Below, piece by piece: positions 8,673 to 17,673 of a stretch of 64,000 bases of DNA. A program made the translations under genes and the position numbers. The DNA lies in contig JAHFEW010000006.1 in the NCBI GenBank assembly GCA_023248215.1, positions 29,362 to 93,361 on the forward strand. Reading direction: 5' to 3'. This DNA is from Nitrospira sp. Its GTDB lineage: Bacteria; Nitrospirota; Nitrospiria; Nitrospirales; Nitrospiraceae. Each line of letters opens with the position of its first letter. The stretch's first letter is position 1. Under the pieces are notes generated by a model, which worked only from the letters and a program-made list of their open reading frames with translations, was not told the origin of the DNA and searched no databases.

Positions 8673-8782
8673 CTGTATAGTTATGATTCCATGCCTAGCT
8701 ATTCAGCATGCGTGAAGGAGCGACTGAATCAGCGCCCATTTTGCGAGAGAACACACCTGACTCAAGACATCGAGGAATGTTG

Positions 8783-9937
8783 ATGAACAAAAGCGATCGC
8801 ACCGCACGCCTAGCCCAATCCGATATCCGCGCCATGACACTCGCCTGCGCCAAGGTCAATGGGATCAATATGTCTCAGGGCGTCTGCGATACTCCCGTCC
8901 CCTCAGTCGTCGTGCAGGCTGCGAAAGACGCGATGGAGCAAGGGTGTAACATCTATTCACGATTTGACGGCATCGCAGAATTACGGCAAGCGATTGCCGT
9001 CAAGTTAGCGGCCTACAATCGGATCACGGCGGACCCGGAAACCAATGTCACCGTGAGCGCCGGAGCGACGGGCTCCTTCCAAGCAACCTGCATGGCGCTG
9101 CTCAATCCCGGTGACGAAGTCATTCTCTTTGAGCCATTCTACGCCTATCACATCCAAGCCATTCTTGCCGTTGAGGCTACCCCGCGTTATGTGACGATGC
9201 GCGGCCCAGAATGGAGTTGGGATGTAAATGAATTGGAGCAAGCGATTACACCGAAGACCAAGGCGCTCGTCGTGAATACTCCTGGAAACCCGTCAGGGAA
9301 GGTGTTTACACGAGGAGAACTGGAACATATTGCGGAGATCGCCTGTCGCCATGACCTGATGGTGATCACCGATGAGATCTATGAGTATTTTCTGTTTGAT
9401 GGCCGCGAGCACGTCAGCATGGCATCTCTTCCGAACATGTCGGAACGGACCATCACGATCGGGGGCTACTCAAAAACCTTTAGCATCACGGGATGGCGCA
9501 TTGGCTACAGTGTGGCAGAGACCACCTGGGCCAAGGCCATTGGAGCCATGAGCGATGTGCTGTATGTGTGTGCCCCGACTCCGCTCCAATATGGCGTCGC
9601 CGCTGGGATTCGGGCGCTTCACGAATCATTCTATGCCGGTCTTGCCACAGAGTATCAACAAAAACGAGATCGGTTCTGTCGGGCGCTGGAGAAAGCGGGC
9701 CTGCCCCCCTCCGTTCCGCAGGGCGCATACTATGTGCTGGCGGATGTGTCTCGGCTTCCAGGTCAAACGGGTCGCGACCGAGCGATGTATCTGTTGGACA
9801 AATCCGGTGTGGCGGGCGTGCCAGGCGAAGCGTTTTTTGAGGGGCCACAGGGGAGTCGATTCATCCGTTTTTGTTTTGCAAAGACCCACGGGGATCTTGA
9901 GCGAGCCAGCCAGTGCATCGAGCAATTGACGTCATGA
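8783..9937 (+). CDS. Class I/II pyridoxal-phosphate aminotransferase
   Basis: 384 residues from ATG 8783, with GAGGA 6 bases upstream; the frame is open further upstream without support. It belongs to the aspartate-aminotransferase fold type I. NTPGNPSGKV (substrate and PLP contact), ITDEIYEYF (Asp binding the pyridine N) and GGYSKTFSITGWRIGY (the PLP-bearing Lys in SKTF and the phosphate-binding region) are all present. The C-terminal RFIRFCFA supplies the usual Arg for the substrate carboxylate. The amino donor and acceptor cannot be predicted; similar enzymes act on aspartate, aromatic amino acids or kynurenine. It stands as a single gene convergent with the glycosyltransferase. Confidence 0.9.
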   Translation: MNKSDRTARLAQSDIRAMTLACAKVNGINMSQGVCDTPVPSVVVQAAKDAMEQGCNIYSRFDGIAELRQAIAVKLAAYNRITADPETNVTVSAGATGSFQATCMALLNPGDEVILFEPFYAYHIQAILAVEATPRYVTMRGPEWSWDVNELEQAITPKTKALVVNTPGNPSGKVFTRGELEHIAEIACRHDLMVITDEIYEYFLFDGREHVSMASLPNMSERTITIGGYSKTFSITGWRIGYSVAETTWAKAIGAMSDVLYVCAPTPLQYGVAAGIRALHESFYAGLATEYQQKRDRFCRALEKAGLPPSVPQGAYYVLADVSRLPGQTGRDRAMYLLDKSGVAGVPGEAFFEGPQGSRFIRFCFAKTHGDLERASQCIEQLTS

Positions 9938-9965
9938 CATAACTCCGACGCTTTCACGTCACAGG

Positions 9966-11372
9966 TCATCGTGTCTGCCAGGACGCGGTTCTGGTCATCG
10001 CTCCCCACACAGCCTTCTTTCCGATCATCCAGCGATACAGCCCGATCAACTTCCAGACGGAATTGAGTTGGCGATAGCCAAAATTTTCCAGGACCGCGGC
10101 GAGAAGCAGTTTAAGGACGTCGCGTTGATCGGGATACATATGGAAGGACATCTCCTCCAGCAATAGGGCGCTGACTGAGAGCAGCACGCCGAGTCCGATC
10201 GCGGTGATGAGCAGGATCAGCCAGGCCTGCACGGACACGAATCCCAGAAGGAATCCGGCGGTTACGAAGCAATACCCAAACACCTCGATCGCCGGCCCGA
10301 TCCACTCGAAGGCCGCCATAAAAGGGAAGGCCAGCCATCCGATCGTGCCCCCTTTAGGGTGACAGAGCAGGTCGACGTTCTTCGTCAGGCTTTCACACAA
10401 GCCGCGCTGCCAGCGAATCCGTTGATTTTTGAGAGTTCGAAGATCCTCAGGGGCTTCGGTCCAACAGACGGAGTCGGGGACGAACGTGATTCGATACGAC
10501 TTCCCACTCAAACGCAGATGGCGATGCAATCGGACGACGAGTTCCATGTCTTCACCGATCGTGTCCGACCGATACCCTCCCACGGCGGCCACGGACTCTT
10601 TGCGAAAGATGCCGAAGGCGCCGGAGATGATCAGCATCGCGTTCATCGGCGACCATCCCAAGCGTCCGAAGAGGAACGCGCGGAGGTATTCGACTATTTG
10701 GAAGACCGCCAGAAGATTCGTGGGGAGCCCAATCTTCGTCAGAAACCCGTTCTCCACGCGACAGCCGTTGGCGATGCGGACCGTCCCTCCACTGGCCACC
10801 GTGCGATGATCGTCCAGAAACGGCTGCACGGCCCGTCGCAGGCTGTCCGGTTGGAGGATCGAATCCGCATCGATGCAGCAAAAGAGCGGATAGACCGACA
10901 GGTTGATTCCGGCATTGAGGGAATCGGCTTTCCCGCCGTTGTCCTTGTCGATCACGCGAAGATTGGCATGTACGGAGGAATGGTAGATCGCCCGGATCGG
11001 TGCCGTGGTGAGCTGCGCATTGTAGGCCTCAGGAAAGGGGAATAGGTCGAATTCCTTTCGCAACACGTCGATCGTGGCGTCCTTCGAGCCATCGTTCACG
11101 ACGACGATTTCATATTCGGAATAGCTCAGTTGCAGAAGCGAACGGATGGAGCTGGCAATGGTGGTGGCTTCGTTATAGGCCGGGACAAGGACGCTGATCT
11201 GCGGCTCAAAGCCCGTATAACTTTGCGGCAGACTTTCGAGGACTCGCTCCTCCAGGTATTGCCGGAGATGAAAAATGGCGATGATGTCCAGCATCAAGTA
11301 TCCGGCCGTCAGGCCGAGAAGGTAGAGCAGGAACAGCCATTCAGAAATTGAAATGAGGGTCTCTAACCACAT
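9966..11372 (-). CDS. Membrane family 2 glycosyltransferase (PgaC/BcsA-like polysaccharide synthase)
   Basis: 468 residues, start ATG at 11372. One N-terminal membrane helix (about 10-32) precedes a GT-A catalytic domain with VVNDGS (93-96), the DxD metal site CIDAD (168-170), the catalytic base TIGED (273-275) and QRIRW (317-321), the processive-synthase QxxRW motif. Further hydrophobic segments follow near 345-410. This arrangement is that of processive beta-glycan synthases such as PgaC, hyaluronan synthase and cellulose synthase. It transfers sugars from nucleotide-sugar donors and pushes the chain across the inner membrane. Its 5' end overlaps that of the divergent glycosidase-like gene by 20 bases. 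With the TPR/barrel and deacetylase genes it forms an exopolysaccharide locus. Confidence 0.9.
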   Translation of the reverse strand: MWLETLISISEWLFLLYLLGLTAGYLMLDIIAIFHLRQYLEERVLESLPQSYTGFEPQISVLVPAYNEATTIASSIRSLLQLSYSEYEIVVVNDGSKDATIDVLRKEFDLFPFPEAYNAQLTTAPIRAIYHSSVHANLRVIDKDNGGKADSLNAGINLSVYPLFCCIDADSILQPDSLRRAVQPFLDDHRTVASGGTVRIANGCRVENGFLTKIGLPTNLLAVFQIVEYLRAFLFGRLGWSPMNAMLIISGAFGIFRKESVAAVGGYRSDTIGEDMELVVRLHRHLRLSGKSYRITFVPDSVCWTEAPEDLRTLKNQRIRWQRGLCESLTKNVDLLCHPKGGTIGWLAFPFMAAFEWIGPAIEVFGYCFVTAGFLLGFVSVQAWLILLITAIGLGVLLSVSALLLEEMSFHMYPDQRDVLKLLLAAVLENFGYRQLNSVWKLIGLYRWMIGKKAVWGAMTRTASWQTR

Positions 11373-13032
11373 CGATCAACGTGTCTCCGCTCACAGTCGC
11401 GCCTGCCCGAATAGGGTTACCTGGACTCCGGCGAGGTCGGCCCATGGCCGGTCGCGGCGCCACGGTCTCCAGGTGATAGGGTGGGCGTTGGGGCTACTCG
11501 GGATCATGGCCACGCTCCCTCCCGCGCACTCCGGCGACATTCCCTTGGCCGAGCCCATTCCTTCCACGGTCTACGAGATTGAGCTCACCTATGTCGGCGA
11601 GCACACCACGCCTACCGTGGCCCTCAGTGGCCCTTCTGATGCCGTTCCGCCTCTTCTTTATCGACCGTTTGTGCCCATTCTTGAACTGCATTCAGGGTTA
11701 GGGGATGCCCGCCCGTTCGGTCCCTGCCAAGGACAGATGACCAAGACTCACAAAGGCATCGAACTACAGTGGATAGCCGGGGATGGAGCCCACTGTGGAC
11801 AGCGCATCGCGCTGCATGAGGCCGGGTCGCCGATGGATCTCATGTCATACGAGCGGTTGCGGATACGCGGACGAGCAACGGGCCAGGTGGTGGTGGCGTT
11901 GGAAGATTTGGCGGGTAGCCGGCGGGAGGACAACCTGCCGTTGGTGACGGTCACCGGACCCTTCGACATCACTATTCCATTGAAGCAGATCGGTCGCCGG
12001 TTGGATCTCCGGCACCTGACCGCCCTAGTGGTCTCCACGGAGGCCAGCAGCGCGCACATCGTTTTTGAACAGGTTGAAGTGGCCCAGGGGCCGTCGGGGG
12101 CCATGCGCCCAGCTGGCACCGGCTTCTGGGTGTGGAATTATCGCGCGGCGGTGCAGGACCCTGAGACGATGTTGAGTACTTGTAGGGCACAGGGCTGCTC
12201 CAGAGTCTTGATCCAGATGCCTTCGCAGTCAGACGACGAGGCCCTCTGGAGCGAGTATGCGAGGTTGTTGACGAAGATGCAGGAGGCCGGAATTGAGGTC
12301 CTGGCGTTGGACGGGTATCCCGAAGCCATTCAGGAACCTCACCCATTGGCCGATAAGATACAGAGACTGCTTCATCTTCTGAAGCCAGGCACGTTGTTCG
12401 GCGTGCAACTCGATATCGAGCCCTATGTGTTGCCGGGATTTCTGAAGGATGAGGCACAACTCCGCCGGTATGTCGAGACCATCGAGACGGTGAAAGAGGT
12501 TATTGCAGGGCGTACCCGTCTCTCGATGGTGATTCCCTTTTGGCTGGCGTCTCCGACGATCGGTGGCCGTCCTTTGGCGTACGCCGTGATGGACCGGGTC
12601 GACGAAGTTGCGGTGATGAGTTATCGCACCGACTTGGACGAAGTGCAGGACATCGCCGAAGACATCCTGCGCTATGGCGATCTGATCGGAACCACGGTGT
12701 GGTTGGCAGTGGAGACGACGCCGCTGCCGGTAGAACAGCACGTGGTTTTGCGCCGGGAAACGCATCCTGCTCGGGTCGACGCCGTGCTGGACCATGATCG
12801 CCGGCTCCTACAATGGGCGTCGGTGCCCGGGACGCAAGCCGCGCCGCCTCGGCAGGAGTGGTTCCGCATTCATCACCGGTTTACGGTCAGGCCGGAGCGT
12901 CTGACCTTTGCCGGTCGTTCGCGAGGCGAGGTGACGGCGGCCGTCGAGACAGTGCTGAACGGCACGTCGCACCAAAGTTTTGCGGGAGTGATCATTCACG
13001 ACCTCGATGGGTTCCGAGCCCTAAGAGAGTAG
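11353..13032 (+). CDS. Exported TIM-barrel protein, probable glycoside-hydrolase-like partner of the polysaccharide locus
   Basis: 559 residues from ATG 11353, the only ATG before the signal sequence, although no ribosome-binding site precedes it. A hydrophobic stretch ending PPAHSGD (about residues 42-62) is a likely signal peptide behind a long basic N-terminus. Residues about 65-255 look like a carbohydrate-binding beta domain (KGIELQWIAGDGAHCG, YERLRIRGRATG, ITIPLKQIGRRLDLRHL). From about 265 onward there is a TIM-barrel pattern with FWVWNYR, VLALDGYP, GVQLDIEPYVLPGF (an Asp and a Glu as candidate catalytic acids) and AVMSYR. No exact family is named with certainty. In Pga systems a GH153 domain sits on PgaB; here such a domain may be supplied as a separate protein. 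Confidence 0.75.
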   Translation: MRVSNHIDQRVSAHSRACPNRVTWTPARSAHGRSRRHGLQVIGWALGLLGIMATLPPAHSGDIPLAEPIPSTVYEIELTYVGEHTTPTVALSGPSDAVPPLLYRPFVPILELHSGLGDARPFGPCQGQMTKTHKGIELQWIAGDGAHCGQRIALHEAGSPMDLMSYERLRIRGRATGQVVVALEDLAGSRREDNLPLVTVTGPFDITIPLKQIGRRLDLRHLTALVVSTEASSAHIVFEQVEVAQGPSGAMRPAGTGFWVWNYRAAVQDPETMLSTCRAQGCSRVLIQMPSQSDDEALWSEYARLLTKMQEAGIEVLALDGYPEAIQEPHPLADKIQRLLHLLKPGTLFGVQLDIEPYVLPGFLKDEAQLRRYVETIETVKEVIAGRTRLSMVIPFWLASPTIGGRPLAYAVMDRVDEVAVMSYRTDLDEVQDIAEDILRYGDLIGTTVWLAVETTPLPVEQHVVLRRETHPARVDAVLDHDRRLLQWASVPGTQAAPPRQEWFRIHHRFTVRPERLTFAGRSRGEVTAAVETVLNGTSHQSFAGVIIHDLDGFRALRE

Positions 13033-13064
13033 AGCGAGAGAGAAGGCTGGCCGAGTTGAGACGG

Positions 13065-15449
13065 ATGCATGGCCCTAAGCAGGGATCATTCGAGATAGTC
13101 CTTGCGGCCTTCCGCCTGGCGACGATGGCAGCCGTTACGGCGGGCTGGTGGGGAGCGCCAGCCGTCACTGCATTCGCGGGCATCAAAGAATCCTCACCGC
13201 GGACCCTATTAGAACGGGCCAAAACCCACGAACAGGCGAAGGAGTATCACGCCGCCATCGCGGACTATCGTCAGTACTTGTCTGCTCGGCCTGAAAATGA
13301 TGACGTTCGTGCCACGATCGCGAAACTCCTCTCGTGGCAAGGTCAGTTTGCCGAAGCCGCCTCGCTCTATCAAGATGTGTTAACCCGGCATCCCCTCGAT
13401 GACGAAAGCCGAGTCGGCCTTGCGCGAGTCCTTTCGTGGCAACAGAAGTATGACGACGCCCGGCGAGAGTATGAACGGGTCATCCAGGAGGACCCTCAGC
13501 ACCTCGACGCCTTGCGAGGGCTTGCCGATGTGCTGGCATGGAGCGGCCATCCGGACCAGGCGATCCCATACTATGAGCGGGTCGTGGCGGCCACTGGCGA
13601 TGCAGAGGTGGGTGCCCGCCTTCGTGCCTTGAACGCCGAGTTGACCTCTCCGAAAGCTCCATTACCCTATGGTCCTCCGTCCGATTCCTCGTCTGCCCGG
13701 ACGGGTGAAGTGGGTTCCACCGATGGACGGCAGGCGCTGGAGCGGGGGCGCCAATTCGAGACGACGCATCAGTACGTCGAGGCGGTCTCCGTCTATCGCG
13801 AGGGGTTGCAACAGTATACCGAGAACGACGAGCTACGCAGCGCCTTGGCGCGGGTCCTTTCCTGGCAGGGGGCGCAGGCCGAGGCGACCATGCTGTATCG
13901 CGAGGTGCTGGCTCGCCATCCAGAAGATCAAGACATTCGTGTCGCCTTGGCTCGGGTCCTCTCGTGGCAGAAGCAATTCGATGAAGCCCACCAGCTCTAC
14001 GACCAGGTGCTGCAGGCCGAGCCGAAGCATGTAGAGGCCCGACGCGGACTCGCTGAGCTGGCGCATTGGCAGGGCCATCAGGCGGACGCCCTCGTTCGCT
14101 ATGAGGCGTTGGTCGCGGAAACGCACGATCCCGAGATCGAAGAGCAGCTGAACGCCGTCAAGTCCGAGCTGCTCGCTGCCTCGCAGCAGTCTGGTGTAGG
14201 CACGGCTCTCCCGACCACGCCAACGCAGGACACAGGATCGCGAGCCACCACTGCCGCATTGGAGCGAGCTAGCAAGTTTGAGGTGAGCAAACAGTATCGT
14301 GAGGCTGCGGGCCTGTATCGTGAGGTGTTGACGCAACACCCCGACAACGACGACGTTCGCAGCGCCTTGGCGCGGGTCCTTTCCCGGCAGGGGGCGCAGC
14401 CCGAGGCGACCATGCTGTATCGCGAGGTATTGGCTCGCCATCCAGAAGATCAAGACATCCGTGTCGCCTTGGCGCGGGTCCTCTCGTGGCAGAAGCAATT
14501 TGATGAAGCCCACCAGCTCTACGATCAGGTGCTGCAGACCGAGCCGAAGCACGTAGAAGCCCGACGCGGACTCGCCGAAGTGGCGCATTGGCAGGGCCAT
14601 CGGTCGGAGGCCCTGGTGCGTTATGAGGCGTTGGTCGCGGAGACGCACGATCCGGCCATCGAGCAACAACTTCGCGCCGTCAAGTCTGAACTGCTGGTGT
14701 CGCCACGGGCGGCGGTGGGACAAGGACTGACCGGGCTGCGCCTCCCCTATCGCGACTATGCCAAGATCGGCTACGGGCACTATTCCTATACCAAGAATCA
14801 ACCCGATGAGCGCGATCTGCTCTTTGAAATTGCCAAGCCGATCGGTGATCAAACGTTGGTGCTGCGGGCCGAGCCGATCAACCGTTTCGGGTTTCACGAC
14901 ACGCCGGTCTCGGCCGAGTTGTACAGCCCGCTCTGGCAGCGGGCCTGGGGCTATGTAGCGGCGCAAGGGACCGTGAATCCAAAATTCGCGCCCAACTACT
15001 CATTCGTCGGCGAAGTCGCGCAGGGGCTGGGCGGGTTGCATGCATCCCTGGCGCCCCTCGAAGTGTCCTTCGGGTATCGTCGTCTGAATTACAAGAAGGA
15101 CGATATCGATCTGTTGATGCCAGGGCTGACGATTTTTCTGCCGTTCAATGTGTGGCTGACTGAGAAGATCTACCTGATCCCTCAGACGGGAGCCATCACG
15201 CTCTCCTCGCAACTGACCTGGCGGCCGACGGATCGACTGCAGTTCTTTGCCTCAGGCTCCTTCGGTACGTCGGGTGAAAGGATTGTGGCGGAGCAGGACT
15301 TTACTCGGGTAGGGAGCCGAACGCTTCAGGGAGGGATGACGTTTCCGATCACCGAGCGATTCTCGGCCGAGGCATCGGGCTACTACGAAGACCGCGGATT
15401 TCTCTATGTCCGTCGGGGCGGCAATCTCAGCCTGATCTATCATTGGTAG
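13065..15449 (+). CDS. TPR protein with C-terminal YaiO-type outer-membrane beta-barrel (PgaA-like)
   Basis: 794 residues from ATG 13065; TTG 13056 is possible, and the open frame extends into the preceding gene. A signal-like hydrophobic stretch precedes several TPR units of the form ALARVLSWQ-x-x-F-x-EA-x-x-LY. These are organised in three modules, the second and third nearly identical at the DNA level. The last about 240 residues (YAKIGYGHYSYTKN to a terminal NLSLIYHW) consist of alternating strands ending in an aromatic residue, as in the YaiO family of outer-membrane barrels. PgaA has the same TPR-plus-barrel layout and exports a deacetylated polymer, so this is the likely exit port. It lies 32 bases downstream of the TIM-barrel gene. 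Confidence 0.85.
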   Translation: MHGPKQGSFEIVLAAFRLATMAAVTAGWWGAPAVTAFAGIKESSPRTLLERAKTHEQAKEYHAAIADYRQYLSARPENDDVRATIAKLLSWQGQFAEAASLYQDVLTRHPLDDESRVGLARVLSWQQKYDDARREYERVIQEDPQHLDALRGLADVLAWSGHPDQAIPYYERVVAATGDAEVGARLRALNAELTSPKAPLPYGPPSDSSSARTGEVGSTDGRQALERGRQFETTHQYVEAVSVYREGLQQYTENDELRSALARVLSWQGAQAEATMLYREVLARHPEDQDIRVALARVLSWQKQFDEAHQLYDQVLQAEPKHVEARRGLAELAHWQGHQADALVRYEALVAETHDPEIEEQLNAVKSELLAASQQSGVGTALPTTPTQDTGSRATTAALERASKFEVSKQYREAAGLYREVLTQHPDNDDVRSALARVLSRQGAQPEATMLYREVLARHPEDQDIRVALARVLSWQKQFDEAHQLYDQVLQTEPKHVEARRGLAEVAHWQGHRSEALVRYEALVAETHDPAIEQQLRAVKSELLVSPRAAVGQGLTGLRLPYRDYAKIGYGHYSYTKNQPDERDLLFEIAKPIGDQTLVLRAEPINRFGFHDTPVSAELYSPLWQRAWGYVAAQGTVNPKFAPNYSFVGEVAQGLGGLHASLAPLEVSFGYRRLNYKKDDIDLLMPGLTIFLPFNVWLTEKIYLIPQTGAITLSSQLTWRPTDRLQFFASGSFGTSGERIVAEQDFTRVGSRTLQGGMTFPITERFSAEASGYYEDRGFLYVRRGGNLSLIYHW
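13836..14175 (+). repeat. Intragenic tandem duplication, unit 1 (about 340 bp)
   Basis: This segment of the TPR/barrel gene is repeated almost base for base at 14358-14697, an offset of 522 bases (174 codons). Both copies encode SALARVLS-W/R-QGAQ through to AVKSELL with only a few substitutions. The preserved third-codon positions point to recent duplication or gene conversion rather than only selection on the protein. Confidence 0.85.
14358..14697 (+). repeat. Intragenic tandem duplication, unit 2 (about 340 bp)
   Basis: Second copy of the unit at 13836-14175. Differences include a W-to-R change in the SxQGAQ motif, AE-to-PE, and ADA-to-SEA. A distinct linker of about 180 bases separates the units. 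The copy number of such a unit could vary between strains by slippage or recombination. Confidence 0.85.
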
Positions 15450-15453
15450 CAAC

Positions 15454-17396
15454 TTGGAACGGTCCACCTTCATTCGTCTTACTGGCATCGCCATTTTCTT
15501 TCTCTCGATCGTGATTGGAGGGGCAATCCTCTTCTGGCTGCCACCGGTTCAGCATACCGAAATCCCCGAGTAAGATTTTCATCGATTTCCGGGGGTATCG
15601 GGCCCGGCCATGTGACGGTCGTGCCGCCGCAAGTACCGGCCTCGTGGACTACCTATGGGCAGGGCTCAACGAGTCGCCTGGCGATTCTGCTCACCGATCC
15701 CGACTCCTCATGGCTCGGGTTGGCACATGGGTTGAAGTCCGTCGGCATCCCATTTCGCATCACCCGTGATGTTCATGAAGCGTTGGCGCATCAGGTCGTG
15801 CTGGTCTATCCAATGATATCCGGGAAGGTGTTGGCTCCCGAGGCGCTCCAGGCGCTGGCAGAGTTTCCTAAGGCGGGCGGCACTTTGATCGGAGTGCAAG
15901 TGCTGGGCGGCGGACTGAACCAGGTGTTCGGCTTTCGCGACGCGGTGGCCTCGCGCCAGCGTTATGGCATGCGATTGGCGGCGTCGGATCCGTTGCTGGC
16001 GGGACTGACTGATCCGCGTGAGCGGCAGCTGCGAGTCGATATTCGAGACAAGGGCCTCGAAGTGATGGGGACCTATGGCTATACCGAGAGCACCGCCCCG
16101 CTGGCCTTGTTCGAAGACGGGACCGCGGCCATCACGCAGGCAACCTACGGCCGGGGGCCGGGCCTACGCGATCGGATTGGATCTCGGGTTTCTGTTTCTG
16201 AAGGGGTACAACAATCGCGGAGAGGAACTCGCACAGACCTATGATAATCAGTTCGACCCCACCCTGGATGTCTGGCTGCGCCTGCTGAAATCGATCTATC
16301 GCGCGACAGAAGAAGGCGCCGTGACGTTGGGGGCCGTCCCGTATGGGAAGTCCCTGTCCGTGATGCTCACGCACGATGTGGATTTCACCCAGTCCATCAG
16401 GAATGCGATCGACTAGGCGGAGTATGAGAAGAGTCAGGGGCTGGTCGGCACCTACTTCATCCAGGTGAAATACATTCGCGACTACAATGATGACATCTTT
16501 TTCAACGATGAGGGGGTGCGCCATCTCGCGCGTCTTGCAGAATTGGGGATGGAGCTGGGGAGTCACACCATTGCTCATTCGAAGGTCTTCAATCGGTTCC
16601 AATGGGGACAGGGCGCGAGGCCTACCCATCCTATGCGCCGTTCGTGAAAGATCGCCTGACCGCATTTAATGCGAGCATTCTTGGAGAATTGCGTGTCAGC
16701 AAGTTCCTCATCGAGCATTTTTCCGGCCAGACGATCGTCTCGTTCCGGCCCGGCGAGCTCTCCAATCCCTTCAGCCTCCCGGAGGCCTTACTGGCGACGG
16801 GGTTTCGATACAGTTCGACGGCGACCGCGAATAACTCGCTCACCCATTTGCCGTATCAACTGAACTACAATCGTCTGACGGACAGTGAGGTCGACATCTT
16901 CGAATTCCCCGTGACGATCGAAGACGAAGAGCTCCCGAAGCTGGGCGACCGACTGCCGCAGGCCCTCAAGGTAGCCCGCCGAATCAGGCGGTATGGTGGC
17001 TCGGTGGTGGTGCTCATTCACCCGAACATCCTCGACCATAAGCTGGCCTTCGAAAAAGGGTTCGTGAAGGGAGTGCGGCCTTATGCATGGTTCGGCTCGG
17101 TGGGAGAATTGGGCCGGTGGTGGGCTGCACGCAACCAAGTTGAGATCGACGTGGCGCGCGATTCTGCGACCATGCGAGTGACCACGATCGCTCCCCAACC
17201 GGTGGCCGGGTTGACGATCGAGGTCCCCAAAGGATGGAGACTCACTCTATCCAGCTCTTTTCCCAAAGGGACCAAGCAACGGCGGACGATTGTGACATTT
17301 TCAGCACTGCAGGGCACGCAGACGTTCCAGTTCACGCGTAGCGTGGCATCGATGGTGCCTCAGCTTCCACCACCATCTGCCCATCGGCGCTCGTAA
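15454..17396 (+). pseudogene. Polysaccharide deacetylase, broken by three frameshifts and one stop codon
   Basis: The remnant spans about 640 codons. Frame 1 from TTG 15454 encodes an N-terminal membrane anchor (GIAIFFLSIVIGGAILFWLPP) and stops at TAA 15571. Frame 3 (from about 15576) carries LAILLTDPDSSWLGLAHGL through ITQATYGRG. At the G5 run 16153-16157 an extra base moves the reading to frame 1 (GRAYAIGLDLGFLFLKGYN, then SVMLTHDVDFTQS). That frame is cut by TAG 16414-16416, then resumes with ELGSHTIAHS. Near 16599 a base seems lost and frame 3 resumes (GTGREAYPSY, SFRPGELSNP, VVVLIHPN) to TAA 17396. THDVD, HTIAH and SFRPGE are the metal-binding and catalytic NodB-like motifs. The parent enzyme would remove acetyl groups from the exported polymer. 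Sequencing errors are possible but less likely for the stop. Confidence 0.85.
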
Positions 17397-17673
17397 TCAG
17401 GTGGCAGAGATGCCCGGAAACATGTGCATCGCTGCGTCGAGTCGTTGGACGACGAAGGTTGGGAGTAGGCTGTGTGGATATTGGCCGCGTCTGTGCGAGG
17501 TTCAACAGGTGCTCTGCTGCCATGGAGCATAGTGCGGACAAGGCTTCTGAGCTCCTCATCTCTCTCCGTCCCGAGTGTGTTCAGCGAATTGCTACCTGCA
17601 GTACACCCGGATGCGAAAGGGCGTCCCGCATTGTCGTGCAGCGATGATCGGAGCAACAGTTGGCGGATAAGCC

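Noticed and set aside
10359..11045. 228-codon plus-strand frame
   Set aside because: Antisense to the glycosyltransferase catalytic domain.
13833..14966. 377-codon minus-strand frame
   Set aside because: It mirrors the TPR/barrel gene and even inherits its internal duplication; no ribosome-binding site or family.
16414..16416. TAG read as an amino acid (recoding) in the deacetylase
   Set aside because: No pyrrolysine or selenocysteine context, and three further frameshifts in the same gene make decay the simpler reading.
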